Assembly: GCA_003260075.1 (NCBI GenBank)
Contig: QLIY01000385.1
Location: forward strand, 62,001 to 126,000
DNA: 64,000 bases
Origin: Phallusia mammillata
Lineage: Eukaryota > Chordata > Ascidiacea > Phlebobranchia > Ascidiidae
Reading direction: 5' to 3'
Shown here: one piece after another, positions 10,901 to 26,100 of the stretch
How positions within the stretch are numbered: position 1 is the first letter of the stretch
How the letters are laid out: each line of letters begins with the position of its first letter
Position numbers and translations under genes: made by a program
Notes under the pieces: model-generated
Databases searched by the model: none
Told to the model about the DNA's origin: nothing
What the model saw: the letters and a program-made list of their open reading frames with translations, nothing else

Positions 10901-13900
10901 GCACATCTCAGTTCGTCAACATGTTTATTGCGGAACAGATGACAGAATTGTATGTTTCTTAAACCTGGAAAGGCCACTCCGAAAACTTTGCAAATAATTA
11001 ATAAATCGTCGCCTATGCATACTCTACCCATGTGTTTCTGCTTTCAGAAACACTGGTGATATAAGTTGCCATGAAAAATAAAGAACCATTTTCACATATA
11101 GATAGTAAACCTGTATGCTGTACTTATTGAATTAATGTTTTAACATGAAACTTGCAAAATTTTTGTGCAGAAATCTGGAAGCTGAGACACAAGCAGAAAC
11201 TCAAATGCGTCATGCATGGACGCAAATACGACATCTCGTCCGGTGTGCCTACCATGACCCTTTCGTACTTTCTGCGCTCGAATCGGATGAATTCAAGGGG
11301 GGGGGGGGTAAACCTGTATGCTGTACATATTGAATTAATGTTTTTTTATGTAACTTGCAAAATTTTTGTGCAGGAATCTGGAAGCTGAAACGCAAGCAGA
11401 AACTCAGATGCGTCATGCATGGACGCAAATACGACATCTCGTCCGATGTGCATACCATGACCCTTTCGTACTTTCTGCGCTCGAATCGGATGAATTCAAG
11501 TCATACGTTAACCTGTAAGTCATTGATTTGTACATGTATACTCATTAGTAAGGCCTATCAATGAAAAGGATTGCATATTTGTTATGTTTTTAAATGAGTT
11601 TTTGCTGGTTGTGCCTTTGGATAAAAACCAGGATTGCTTTTGTGTAAATATGGGTGATTTTTTTACATTAAACCTTGGTTAATCCGGACCCGTTTGGACA
11701 AAACAATTTCAGGATAAGGCAAAGATCCAGATTAACCAATGTCAATTATTTAAAGTCTTACCACATTACAAATCATTTGTACCTTAAGTTTTATCGAAAT
11801 TAGGAGAAGACCTGGATTAACAGAGGTTTATTGTAATAATACTTGCACACAATGATAGAAATGTCACTTTTTTCTAATCATTCGCTGATGGTTTTTCAAA
11901 GTGTAATGTAATTTTTGAAGGCATTCACAAATCAATGCTACACTAGACTATTCTTAAACTGTTTGGGTCCCTTAAAGTTCCAGAAACATGTGGTTAATTT
12001 CTAAACTTAGGCAATACACTATTTAGGCATTGAAATTGAATTCCAAACTGTATGAAACAGTTAAATTTTAAGGTCCAAGCCTAAGAGATAGCCATGTGCA
12101 ATGCTGTTAGATTTTAAACGGAATCACTACCTACATCCTATCTCTTGAGTTTAACTGGCAAACTTTGGAGCTTGGTTGGGGGGGGGGCATGCTGTTAGAT
12201 TTTAAACGGAATCACTGCCTACATCCTATCTCTTGAGTTTAACTGGCAAACTTTGGAGCTTGGTTAATTAGTAACCAACTACCATATACGTTGGATAGTA
12301 GAGCATGCCCAAACAAGACAGATTAAGTTATGTAATGTGACATAGTTTATGCCAACTGTAAAATAAAAATATAAAAATACATTGAAAGTTTAAATTCATT
12401 TTGCTGATTTTATATGTAAGCGAATTTGGTTTAGATTGAGTTATGCAATAAAAAACTGCCTTAGAATTTGCTAGCATTACCCATAACTTGCAGTGGTTGC
12501 AGTGGTTGCATTGATGGCCTTGAACAGCTCTTCTCGAAATAGTTTCGACCCGGTGTGCTTTTTACAACTGCAAAATGTGATCTAAATAATTTATCTTGCA
12601 GCCTTGTGTCGCACGACCCCCACTTGCTATTTCAAAGAGTTGAAAGTCAATCGAGGGATTATGTGAATGACATTAAGGTAAATATTGCCAAAATACACTT
12701 TGCCACAACTGAATTAATTGGTTTTCATGTAAAGTTAATGTCTTAAACCTGTGTGATATTAGTATAGGTTTAGTCTTTAAGAGAAAAAGACAGTTTCATA
12801 TTTAAATTCATTTTTGTAATTCAAGCTGGTTTTTATGAATTGTTAGGTACCCCTCACAACTTATAACATTAAAAACTGTCATTTTGGTGTTCATAAGTTT
12901 GTTGTAAAGTAAAATCATTATTATCAACTACAAAAAAACTGAAAAAAAACTGTTTTTATGCTTTCTGCACAAATGTGTTAAAAATTGCTTTGGGTGGCAA
13001 ATGGTTAAAATGCATGTTTTAGAATTTGTCTTCTGCACTTAAAATAGAACTGTCATTTAATGTAGGCTGTATGTTAATATGTTTCTGTTTCCAAACAGCA
13101 ACAGAAAGTGAGTATTGTTTTCCTTTTCCACCCCGCAACCGTTATATAGGGGGGGGGGAAAAATAGAACTGTCATTTAATGTAGCCTGTATGTTAATATG
13201 TTTCTGTTTCCAAACAGCTACAGAAAGTGAGTATTGTTTTCCTTTTCCACCCCGCAACCGTTATATATATTTTTGTAATGCAGACTAGACTGTTAAAACA
13301 ACTCACAAATGGTTTTAATACTCCTCAACTCGCTTGCAAGTACGTTAACTTGATGTTCGAAGAGTATGCACGGCTTCTCGGATGTGCCAGGACGATTTCA
13401 CCTCTGCTAAGACAACTGGTAAGTTAAGCCTCATCGAACTGAAAAATCTACTTACACAACAACCGTTGCTAAATGCCGTTGGCACAAAGACATTCAGAAA
13501 TATTTCAAATGCAAATTGTGTTAAAATGATGACAGTTAGAGCTATTAGGGTTGGGGTGAGATTTCAATATAATAATAACTATAAGATAATCCTAATAACT
13601 TAGTTCATAATGTTAAATTTAGTGACTAACCCTATTCCAGTCTCACTGTTAATTTAAATGCCTGTCTGTTATGAAGTTTATAGAGCTCTTGGGGGGGGGG
13701 CCTAACCGTATCCTAGTTTCACTGTTAATTTAAATGCCTGTCTGTTATGAAGTTTATAGAGCTCTTCTGGCAAATGTATTTTTATTCCGACGTTTCGACG
13801 TCCTATACAGGTCGCGTTCACCTTCATAGGATGTCGAAACGTCGGAATAAAAATACATTTGCCAGAAGAGCTCTATAAACTTGATATTATGCCTGGCAGC

Positions 13901-16900
13901 AATAGCTTATATATTTTCTGTTATGAGTTCTTGTGTTAGTAGCTCTACCAATTGAACTGCTTGTTTTGACATTCGAGGGATGTAAATGTATAGGTTGTTG
14001 ACAGACTGCCATTTGATTGTGGTTATGACCTAAAATTGGGTAATAGCTGTGTAAAAATTGCTGGTGCAGAAACAGAATGTGTAAGATACTTGAAACGCAT
14101 GTATGAGCAGGTGAGGTCTAGTAAGTAGATACGTTTATTTGCCCCAAATGAACAAGCCAAAAAGTCAAATTGAAGGTCAAGAAAAGGGGTATATGTGGGG
14201 CAGAAAAGCCCCTACAGTCTCCAACTGGTGTAACTTTTAAAATGTCTTTAAGGGTCAAATTAACATATTACAAAAATAACTGACTGTAGAAATTTGAAGT
14301 ACATATTTATGGTGCTTTCTTAAAATGTAGTGAAATAAGTCATTGAATGACTAAGAAACAGAAATATAGTAAGGCAATAGAATAAGTTGTGCGGCTATCT
14401 TTAAAGACTGATAGGCCAACTGACTTAAAAATGGCATTGGCCGATTCCTACTATTGTGTTTTTCTTCCTTAAACTCTTCGGGTAATTTATAATTGTCTAT
14501 TTCCTGGGAATTATTGCATTATGTTGATTCTCTGGGCTGTTGCTTTAAAAAGACTTGATTGTTATAACTTGCCTGATGGAAAACATTAAAGGGGGGGGGG
14601 TAACTTTTCTTACGCACAACATATTACAAAAATAACTGACTGTAGAAATTTTAAGTACATATTTATGGTGCTTTCTTAAAATGCAGTGAAATAAGTCATT
14701 GAATGACTAAGAAACAGAAATATAGTAAGGCAATAGAATAAGTTGTGCGGCTATCTTTAAAGACTGATAGGCCAACTGACTTAAAAATGGCATTGGCCGA
14801 TTCCTACTATTGTGTTTTTCTTCCTTAAACTCTTCAGGTAATTTATAATTGTCTATTTACTGGGAATTAATGCATTATGTTGACTCTCTGGGCTGTTACT
14901 TTAAAAAGACTTGATTGTTATAACTTGCCTGATGGAAAACATTAAATTCCCTAGAGTGCCGTGTGGTCAAGAGTTAGATCAGCAACTATAAACTATTCGA
15001 ACAATGTGTGCAACTAGATTTCAATACACCATGTCAGCTATAAATTAACATATGGTTACACTTTTCTGAGGGAAGCTTATATTGTTTGATATGTATTTTT
15101 TCTGTCTAATCTTAGATTGTTTCACCCAATTGGTCGAGAAAGAATGCTTTAAACTAATTCAAATTTACACATATTTTTGTTATGTATCCAAAGTTGATTC
15201 TCCTAAAGTTTGACCTTGATTGACCCAGCGGTTTACCCACAGGCCTCCAAAACATAAAATAAAATATACAGCTATTTTTAGTAAAGTACATGATCCAGAA
15301 GTTTCATATTTTTTCCATTGGTGCTTTACAAAGTGTTTTCAAGTATTTTGTCACATTTAACTGCATTTACTCATTTTTTATTGTAATGTGCATTTCTATT
15401 TATTAAATTACAACAATCATTTTAGTAATAGACAATAAAACTTAGCTAAGTTGGATATATGCATGTACTGGTACAGCCCTGAAGCGTTCATGCAAACCAG
15501 CGATCAAGGCATACTTATTTATAAATCATAGTACACCAGGCCCATTGAAGGCCCTATACTCTGGCATGCACTGCCGTGTCTTATAACAGGGTTCCCGCGG
15601 GTATGGAAAACCTGGAAAAGTTATGGAATTTAAATGTGCATTTTTAAGGCCTGGAAAAGTTTAGAAAAAGGCCAACTTTTGCAAAAGTCCCTGAAAAAGT
15701 GTGGAATTTGACTGTTTTGCCCTATAAATACCAAATAGAGAATTTCAAATCACGTAACGTATGAATATTCGTTGCAAGTATGGTAAATTGGCTGCATCTA
15801 CCAAAGCCTCTTTACTAGTTTTACGATGGGAATAGCCCGATTTTTTATGGAAAATAATGGAAATTTGTTTTTTTTCCTTGAAAAGTTTTGGAAAAGTCAT
15901 GGAAATTTTGAACGAAAAATTGTGCGGGAACCCTGTTACAAGAATGCTTGGGAAACCCCCTTGATTCAGTGTAAAACCTTCAATGGACCTGGCGGACTAT
16001 GACATTAAAACTTGTAACTGTTTTAAAAAATTACAATTTAAAGTTGTTGTTGTTTTTTTGCAGGGGGGGGGGGCCCCTTGATTCGGTGTAAAACCTTCAA
16101 TGGACCTGGCGGACTATGACATTAAAACTTGCAACTGTTTTAAAAAATTACAATTTAAAGTTGTTGTTGTTTTTTTGCAGGAGGAAGACCATTTGTCGCG
16201 TTTTGGTGGAGTAACCCTCGAACAGCATAGCATGTATCTCTTCCAGAGCATGGTGTACAATGAAGCTGTAATACAACGGGCACTGAACGAGATTCTAACT
16301 CAACTGCGACATGGGAGTAATCAACACGAAGGCCCCAATAACTTATTCACAAACACTTTAATCAAGTAAGTTTAGTCTATGTAATGCGAAATAATTGATT
16401 GGTGCTAGTTTTTTGAATATACTATCTTAAGATTTGTGTGGGTTGGTTTTTTGAATCAGGGGGGGGGGGGTGAGTACTCGGTACCGAGCATTGCTGTTTT
16501 TCGGTGCTCGGCCAAATAATTACACAAACTGACCCGAGCATTAAATTTGCACATTCATGCCCTGATAGGGGGGGGGGGTGCTAAGCCTTTTCCCTGTTGT
16601 TAGCTACAATATGGGTCTTTACTAGGGATGGGCCGAGCTGAGCCAGAACCCGAGTACTCGGTACCGAGCATTGCTGTTTTTGATGCTCGGTGCTCGGCCA
16701 AATAGTTACACAAACTGACCCGAGCATTAAATTTGCACATTCATGCCCTGATAACATACATAACTAGTGTTTGAAAGGGTGTTTATGAACAAAAACGAAT
16801 GAATTTTCAAATGTATTAGATGGTGAAAAAATGCGTACTTAATGGGCATGTACAACTTAATACACCGCTGGTGACATAAAGGACCTTGTAGAGCTAAAAC

Positions 16901-19900
16901 TAGCGTAGAATGGGGAATTTTTGTGACGTCACAATGCTCTGAGCGTGCTCGACCAAACAAAACATTTGTAGTTTTGGCACTACCCTAGCCTTACGTTACC
17001 AAATGCCACCATGTGAGCTCTTGTTTCTTTTTATGAATAAAATGGAAATAATTTTCACATAATATAATATCTACTGACGCCCAAAAAGTCCAGGGAGCTT
17101 ATGTTGTCAAGTAGAAACAATTTTGAGTGGATATATTTTATAAAGATAGGCACAGACATTTTGTTGGTTGTCGTGGTATCATTGGAAATCAATCGTTTCT
17201 GTGATATGATACTTGTAGCGGCAATGCTAGGGACCATTACCACGATAGTCAACAAAAATAGGTTTAAAACTATTTGTCATTGTGGTTTAAGGGCATTGTC
17301 ATTCAAGGGTCCCTTTTTCATGATATGCTATATTTTTGGCATAATGAAATGCGTATTATTTTCAACACAGCACTATTTATTACAGTTAAAACACTTTTGC
17401 AAAATACTTTTTTTGTCCAGTTTTATCACTGTAGATCAGTTTTTTGTTGTTGTTGCAAATATTTACACCTAAAACTTTACAACAGTTGTAACTTTTTCCT
17501 TTATGGGGGGGGGGGTCCAGTTAAATATTTACACCTAAAACTTTACAACAGTTGTAACTTTTTCCTTTATGTCCCACTAAGAATTTACTAAACCCTAATG
17601 TGGCTCTTCATTCTTTTGATCTTGGACCACCCTGTGTTTATCAGTTCTCTCAACTTCTCAATCTCTACCCCTAATTGTTAAGCATTTGTGCCGCCAGTGG
17701 TTCCTCTGCATTATATGGAAGCACCACAAACACTAAATTTGGCGCTAATATTTTTATGGCGTGAAGTCTTAGCTTTGATTTGTTGCAAAAATGCAAAACC
17801 TGTTACCAGCTCTGCAGATTCTGTTGGTGTCAACAACCTTTGTAGTACCGACACACATATGTTCTTGTACCAGATTTATTCAGGGGGGGGGGCGTAGATT
17901 CTGTTGGTGTCAATAACCTTTGTAGTACCGACACACATATGTTCTTGTACCAGATTTATTCAGGGGGGGGGGGTTCACAAACACTTTAATCAAGTAAGTT
18001 CAGTCTATGTAATGCGAAATAATTGATTGGTGCTAGTTNGGCCAGTGCAAAGTCTCCAGTGGTTTCCAAACCATTTCATTTACATAACCGACGTTTTGTA
18101 ATTTTCCACGGTCCACGATGAATTCAATGCTAAAACCAATGAAACAGCTTAAGCTGCTAAAAGTAATTTAAACTTTCATCAATACAGCTTTAGGATTTAT
18201 TTTACCTAAATATTATCAAGTGGTTACACATATCAATGTTCTAAGAGAGGGTTGTGACATCACAGACAAAACTAAGATAGGGAATTGTGCGCAAACAATT
18301 GCTTTCTATGTTGATTTTTATGAAATAAAGAAGCATTGATGAACACGGAAGTAAGATTGTAAAGTCATGAGCTCTTGGAGGTCAACGAAAATAACGCTGT
18401 TAGCCAATAAGGGACCATGAACTAGAAAATTTTGACATGTAAGACTGCATGTGGCCTCTAAAAAATTTAAAAATTGGCCCGGGACAACCGTTGAGTTGGA
18501 GACCCCTGGTTTAATTGTTGCCATTCTTTGCAGATATCTCAAGTTTGACACCGAAATGACGCAAGTATCAGTTGCATGGCGAGACATCCAGCAAATGATG
18601 GATGAATTTAACGATGAGAGGATCGATGCTAAACAAAATGCAAAGGAACAACTTGAAGAGTTCGCAAGTCAGTGGGAAAACCAAAAACAACAGGTCTGTT
18701 GTCTAAAAAAATTGTCTCAAATGAAGTTAAAATTTGGTTTGGGTGGTGATTTTAAACCATTTTTCTTTTTGCGCACCCCCTTTGGAGTTATCAACCAGTT
18801 CTTGCACCCCCTGTGGTCGTTTTTTGCAAAGTTACTAATATGTTATGACCCTTAGAATTCTGCATTTTCTAACCTCCTACTAACATGTCCCGCCCCCTAG
18901 AAGCCTAAAGCAGTGGTCGTCAACCACTGGCAGTGGGTTTTCATGGCATGCCTAGAAATTTTTAGTGTTATATTTAGTGGAGTTTGACATAATTCAAACT
19001 ATTACATCACTTGTTTTCAGTTCGTAAAAACCTAATAGTACCAAAAACACAGACTACACATACAAATATGTCTTCTTACCATATGCAATTCAAATCAGCT
19101 GGCAAAACCGCTATTGCACACAAGTAAACTGCCATGCAGTGTTTAAAACAGGTTGCTGGCTATAAAGGACCCAAGGTAAAGAATCATTTGGGTATTAGGG
19201 TGATTAAAGCAAAAGTTGCATTTTTGCGACTTTTCTACGATGATTTTGAATTAAATTCTTGATTCCACAATGGTTGTTGCAAGTTACATTGTGTTCCCCC
19301 CCCCCTTGCGACTTTTCTACGATGATTTTGAATTAAATTCTTGATTCCACAATAGTTGTTGCAAGTTACACATTTTTACTTAGTATGTAATTAGTTTAAC
19401 ATGTGACCATTGATCAACAATGTCAAAAGACATGGCCATAAAAAATTGTAACCTGTACATACAGCATACATTTAATTCCAGTTTTTCTATGTCTGGCAAC
19501 CTTTGCCCTAAGCTTGTGCAAATGCTGCTTAAGGCTTTCAATAAATTATTAAAAACCTTAAGTAAAAAGTATAAGTAAAACGTTCCAGTAAAAAAAGATC
19601 TACAAAAATGATTTTCATGCTTCAATCAGACTAATCATTTGCTGTATATTGAAGTTTTTGTGTCTATATCAAACTTTTTCTTGTATGTATTGCTCAAGGG
19701 TTTATAATATAATAAATTTTATACCTAAATCTTGAGCATGTATTCTAAATCAATAGACATAAGGGTCATTAAAGTCTTCATCCACCAAGATGTGTGATTC
19801 TAGTTTTAAGTGATGTCTTTGTAGCCAAAAATACATGTCTCAAAATGTTAAGGATGTATGACTTAAAGTTTTTTATGAACTTAAATTAATAGACATAAGG

Positions 19901-20120
19901 TTCATTATCGTCTTCATCTACCAAGCAACAAGCTGGGAGATTCTAGTTTTAAAGTTTAAAGTACAAGTATTGCATACATATTCTTGCATTTTTTCAGACT
20001 TTGCCAAAGCAATGTGAAAACCAAAGTGAACACAAACTGTCATTAACATTACGCCAATGTTCCCATTCCAAAGCAACCAGTTCACCTCCAAGCTGTCCGC
20101 ATGTGCAACATCAACATAAG
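4905..20120 (+). CDS. FAM193A: FAM193 exons 1-8: basic N-terminus, CxCxxC motif, helical region
   Basis: Exons: 4905-5105, 9716-9840, 11374-11514, 12602-12677, 13284-13418, 16181-16365, 18534-18693 and 19998-20120. The first exon encodes a lysine/arginine-rich start (NSKRSKRRKTKQ), a possible nuclear-localisation signal. Exon 2 ends with CVCKLCVERR, a small cysteine knuckle that could bind metal. Exons 3-7 encode predicted helices, including an E/Q/K-rich coiled-coil-like stretch at the end of exon 7. Exon 8 adds two cysteines (RQCSH, PSCPH). Together they cover residues 1-382. Exons 3, 6 and 8 have full or partial second copies nearby, created by the homopolymer junctions. Confidence 0.85.
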
Positions 20121-23100
20121 GTAAGTCTAATGTTACTTGCTATTCATTTCTGTTTGCTGTAATAGCACTGGTAATTCAAACACATTGGTGTGCCAAAATG
20201 AAGGGTAGAAAGCTGTTACTGTGCACTTTTTTTAGGGCAATGGTCATGTTTAAAAAAGTTACAAACCATATTTCCGCCCCCCCCCCACGCCAATGTTCCC
20301 ATTCCAAAGCAACCAGTTCACCTCCAAGCTGTCCACATGTGCAACATCAGCATAAGGTGGGTCCAATCTTACTTGCTATTCATTTCTGTTTGCTGTAGTA
20401 GCACTGGCCATTCAAACGCATTGGTGTGCCAACATGAAGGGTAGAAAACTGTTATTGTACACTTTTTTGAGGGCAATGGACATGTTTAAAAAAGTTACAA
20501 ACCATATTTCCTCCCATGCACCTTTAATAACTGGTCATGTGGTCCCATGCACCTTTAACAACTGGTGTTGTGGTCCCATGCACCTTTAACAACTGGTGCT
20601 GTGGTCCCATGCACCATTTAACAACTGGTGCTGTGGTCCCATGTACCTTTAACAACTGGTGCTGTGGTCCCATGCACCTTTAACAACTGGTGCTGTGGTC
20701 CCATGTACCTTTTAACAACTGGTGCTGTGGTCCCATGCAATCTTGGGATTGATTTAACAATTACCTGGCTTTTGGGCCAGTTTACATAAAATGAAAACCA
20801 ATGGCGATAAATTATTGACCACTTTTACATCACTGAACTATGTTTTATCACACTGTTGGTGCCAGTTTGTAGCCGCACAAGCTTGTTATGACTGTTTTGT
20901 GTGTAAGTTTTGAAGATTTTGTTGCTTTATAAGAAATTTGTCTTTCAAAATATGCCATTATACTGAAGAAGGCGTCTTGCATAAGGCATCAAAATTTTAT
21001 TCTTTAAAATATAACTGCTGTAAGAGCAATACTCGTTTATATATTATGCCTGGCAGCTACAGCTTGTTTATGAAATGAAAATTCAAGACTTTTAAAACTC
21101 AATTTTGATAGTTTTGTAGCGACAATTTTAGAGAGAACACAAATTTACTGAAATGGTAGTATTTATGTATATCATGTTTGAAAAGTGTACTCCAAGTCAA
21201 TAAATAGCATTTGTTAAAGATTTCGTACATTAATTTTTGACAGTTGATAAAAATGTTTAAGTTTTGTTCTCCTAGTTTTATCTTTGCAAAAATATACAAT
21301 ATCTGGTAAAAGCAAATAATATATGTAACCTTTTCTCAATCTTTTTCAGAGTGATGATGCAAAAGTTTCAGATCAAACTAACAACGAGGACAGTCGACAC
21401 GACCACGATTGTGGGCCGTTTCTTCTCACAAATCTACATTCGGATTATCTAAGCAACATAAAGCCACCTAGTGTCCCGTCTGACGATCTTGACGACACTT
21501 CTGACAGTGACGACGGACCTCCAAAGATCATCGAGCATCCTAGTCTTGTCGTTCCTTCCGACTTGGACGAAGAGTTGGACTCGATTGGGTCACCATCGCC
21601 TCAGCCTTGGTGAGATGATTTGTTTTAAGTTAGATTTCATGCGTTTTAAGGTTTTATAAATTGCAACTTTAGTTTTTCTTGTATGAGCCCTTAGGACTGT
21701 TTCACTAAGTTGCAGGCTTTTTTAAACTGATATACTATGTTACACGTCACTGTTAATGCCCTGTTTAAGGCTATATTCAAAAAAATCTTTGTGCATGTAA
21801 TTCTTGTTTTGCAATCTTTGTGCATGTAATTCTTGTTTTGCACGCACACTGCTACACAGTCTGAGAGTTTAAAAAAAATCTATGACATGTATTAAATTGT
21901 GTGTGGCCACAGCATGTGCATCTTATGTTGAGTATCACAGGGAGATTGTGTAATGCCCAGCAACTTAAATGTATGCTGAATATTAAATGGTGTATGCCAA
22001 CACTCACAATGGACTTTAGCGTATTTACGGAGCATGTATATGTGCCCAAATTTCTCCAGCGGTTTCCCAAAATTTGCCAGTAGCCTAATAAATAATTCGT
22101 TTAAGCAAATATGGCTATTTTTTGGTATTTAAATGAAACACTTGCGGTCTCTTAAAACTACTTAGCGGTCACCCAAACCAAACCTTAAAAAAAAACCTGG
22201 TCCTAGTCCTAGGTATACTCTCTGAGCTTGTGTAAATGCCCAGACACTTAAAAACTATGCTGCACATTACTGGTGTTTTGCAAAAGAGTGCCTATTAAGT
22301 GTTGCTCACTATGGTCCTTTAGGGAGCTTGTGCATATGTCCTGTTTGTGGAATACTATTAACTTTTGAATCCTGTTTGAAACTAACATAACACATCTACA
22401 TTTTTGTTTCAGTGCCAATTTTACTCATAACCCTTTCCTTCACTTCGACGGAAGTTCAAACAATCTTTTCTTAAACCCTCCACGTCCATTTATCCTTCCT
22501 TTCTCGCACACGGCATACTCAAGAAACTTTCAGCAATTTCGGAAGAGCAACGGGCAAGAGACCGACATGCTTTTTCCCGACGGTATGTGGCCGATGCCGC
22601 AATATGCCAAAGGTGCCGATTCGCTCAGTGACACCGAGCCACGCGACAAGTACTTCATGTCACTGACACCGCCGGCAATCAGCAGTGACACCAGTGGTGA
22701 CAACATCAAGACTCAAACCCAAACAGAGGTTTGTGTTGAATATTTTTGTTTTTCATTTGTCAGATATGTAAACTATACTTGATAAGCTGCAGACAGTGCA
22801 CACTGTTTCGACCTATAAGGTCTCATCTGTGCAGCTGGTGACAAGAGATTGGCCATATTGGCTAGTGTAGCCATCAAACAGCACTCCAGTTTGTTGGAAG
22901 TAACAGGGTAAAACCCCATGCTTCATCTATTCTGTGCAATGCCACTATTGGGCAGCTTATCATTTCTGGCTCCAAACTATATTTATTTTAAAATCAAACT
23001 TGTAAAAGAAGATTTGGGCAACAAAACAAACTAAATATGTTTTTGTATCAACAATGGTTGTGCTTTTTTGGTGGTCGTAAGTGCATGAACTTGAATGTAA

Positions 23101-26100
23101 ACCAAGTGGCTTCATATACACCAAGGAAATCTTATATATTTTCCATGGAGTATTTGCAGAGCCCTGGTACAATGAATACAAGTTTGATTTATATTATATG
23201 TATGAAAATAATAGAAGGGCATGTCATAAATTTTTTTGTACAAATCCATTTTTGTTTTCCCTAACAACTACATTAAGTCTCGGGTAATACGAAGCCGTTT
23301 GGACCAAAAAAATTATCTAGATAAGGTGAAGATCTGGATTAAAAGATGTCAATTAGTTAATGCCTTACCACATTACAAATCATTTGTACCTCAAGTTTTG
23401 ACCAGATTAGGCGAAGATCTGGATTAACCGACTCCATTCTAACCAAGGTTAACTGTAGTTTGAAGGCAATAAGTAACATTACTTAAAAGTAGTTTAGAAT
23501 GGTACACAAACTTCACATTTCAAACCTAAATTGAAACTTTCGCTTCAGTGTTTACATGTAGAGATCTTTTGCGTGCTCTTAAATCGCTTTTTTATGAATT
23601 TATCTTAACATTGACTACAAATTTTACAGGTCAGCCACTCAACTTCAACACCAAGTACCACCGCAGACTGCACGCAGCGTCGTAGCCCACCAGAGGGATG
23701 TGCGCATGATGGTGTTAGCACCCCCTCGAGTACCTGCATTAACTTACACACAACCAGTACATGTAGAAACACGGCGACGACTTGTTCGGCTATGAGCGAT
23801 GGATTTCATAAAGACTCATGGTCCTCATCTTCATCTGCGTCATTCGGATCCGCTTCAACTCTCAATTTCTCGGACTACGGGTGGAGCAAAATGTCAAAGT
23901 AAGAGGTTTTTGTTTGTTTGTGTTTTGTTACAAACATGCTTTAAAGGGGACACATATTGTTTATGTCCGTATTTTTTTCTTTTTTTTTGTCCAACGCTGG
24001 TTTGTTTCACGCGTTTGGTCAAGAAAGAGTGCTTTTTTTTTAAATTTACACGCATGTTAGTTAGTATGCCAAAGGTGATCCTCCTAAAGTTTGATCCCAA
24101 ATGACCCAGCGGTTCACCCACAGGCCCTCAAAATGTAAAATTCTAATTTGTAACATATGTTTCAGTTTGTGCCATAAAACAAAACCCAAACCTACTTTGT
24201 GAATTGTGATCTATGCTTTTGGTAACATAGATGAATCTGGTTAATTACATAATCCGTATAATTGCACAGGCACCATAATGCATACTTTGGCTATTAGTTG
24301 TAGGGTTTGTCACAAAAATTGGATAATTGCATTAAAAAAGCTTGATGAATTGTTGTATAAATAGTCTATGGTTTGTGTTTTGTTTCCATTATGATATTCC
24401 TGTATGTGTTTGTTACATATTAGTAACTCCCCCCCCCCACATAGATGAATCTGGTTAATTACATAATCCGTATAATTGCACAGGCATCGTAATGCATGCT
24501 TTGGCTATTAGTTGTAGGGTTTGTCACATAAATTGGATAATTGCATAAAATAGCTTGACGAATTGTTGTATAAATGGTCTGTGGTTTGTGTTTTGTTTCC
24601 ATTATGTGTTTGTTACATATTAGTAACCGTAGGCTTAATTACATAATCTGGAAATGGAAAATTCTTCTGTATGATTTCATCTTTTGGTGAAAACATGTAA
24701 ATTTTTATACATTTTATTCCAAAGGTTCAAAAGCACGAAGTTACGGAGAAAATCACATCGCAAAACAAGAAGTTCGGGAAGAAATGCTGACTCCCAACCT
24801 CCGAAAAAAGAACAAGACATCAAGGTAATATCCAAATTCTGTTTTGCCCATCATAGCACACCAGGCCCATTGAAGGTGTTATATGAGTCAGCCGGTCTCC
24901 CATGCATTCCCATACGGCAAGGCACAGACCAGAAAAAACTAGTGTGCTGTAGGATTCGATCCCACGACAAAAGTCTTTCTAGGACTCGCCAGGCTCAGTG
25001 GATAATCCGCTGAAAGTCAAATCACAAGCACCTATGCTGTCTCATACGCTGCACATATCAGCTTCGTAGTAGGGGATCGGCTGATTGACCTGTATTCAGT
25101 GAAGATGAACATAAATTTATAGCTAGGTGCTGTGATTGCTAGTCTGTGCGAACACTTATAAATTTGTGATCCCACTTATTAATTTTTGTTCATCATTTTG
25201 GCTAGGAATTACACTTTGTTTTTAAAGTTAACTTTTTTCAAATAACTTCTATTTAAAAACATTACTGCCCGAGTGCCGTAGATTACATCTTTGTGCAGCC
25301 GTTTCAACAATCACTGTTATTATCAGTCCCTTACTTTAAGTCCATGGGTAGTTTTCTCAAATAGCATTGTTTGTGAATATATTTGCAGACAAAAACCTCA
25401 TCAGTTGTCAACAAGCTTGAACAATCAAATGAAAAGTTGAGAGAAGAACAGAAAGCACACCCAAAAATGGTGGGTTATTGTTTTAGAATGGTTAACCAAA
25501 GCTGCTAAAGTTTTAACCAGTGATTTTATGTTTAAGATACAGGTTCTCAGTGTAGTTTTCTGGGAGCAAAATTGAAAAGTCTGAATAATGTTTTGCAATA
25601 ATATCTACAGAGACAATTTGTGATCAACCGATCAGATTTTGATTCAGAGTTTTTGAAAAAAAATTTAAGTTCTTCGTTTTGAATCCCCCCCCCCGTTCTC
25701 AGTGTAGTTTTCTGGGAGCAAAATTGAAAAGTCTGAATAATGCTTTGCAATAATATCTACAGAGACAATTTATGATGAACTTATCAGATGTTGATTCAGA
25801 GTTTTTGAAAAAAAATTTAAGTTCTTCGTTTCTTAAATTAAACACTTTTATTTGAATTTAAAATAATTTTTCAGGATAAGGATCGTGAAGTTGATGAAGA
25901 TGCAGATGATGAATATGAAGGAGAGGAAGATGAACAGATGTGCAAATGTGAAAAATGTGTCACGACATCCAACGCCGCACAGAACTTCTCATCATTTGCT
26001 GTAAGATTATTTCCATTTTGTGGTTTCACTCATTTTTTTCCTCATTCTAACTCTTTTCTCAATCTGTTTTTTTACAAACTGGAATTCATTGATCTGTTAG

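Larger units (their letters stand above)
423..17973. repeat. Set of 17 G homopolymers at contig-overlap junctions
   Basis: G tracts of at least 9 nt lie at 423, 755 (51 nt), 1178 (67 nt), 3639, 6278, 8621, 11297, 12178, 13149, 13691, 14591, 16063, 16459, 16568, 17505, 17883 and 17963. Apart from the two long ones, they separate near-identical direct copies or displaced copies. No C tract of this length occurs before 18039. Confidence 0.85.

Noticed and set aside
20513..20740. CRISPR-like array
   Set aside because: The units are contiguous tandem repeats without unique spacers, in an animal intron.
24684..25013. 109-residue frame as an independent gene
   Set aside because: Only 24725-24824 is coding (FAM193 exon 12); the rest runs through the donor into a tRNA-related repeat.
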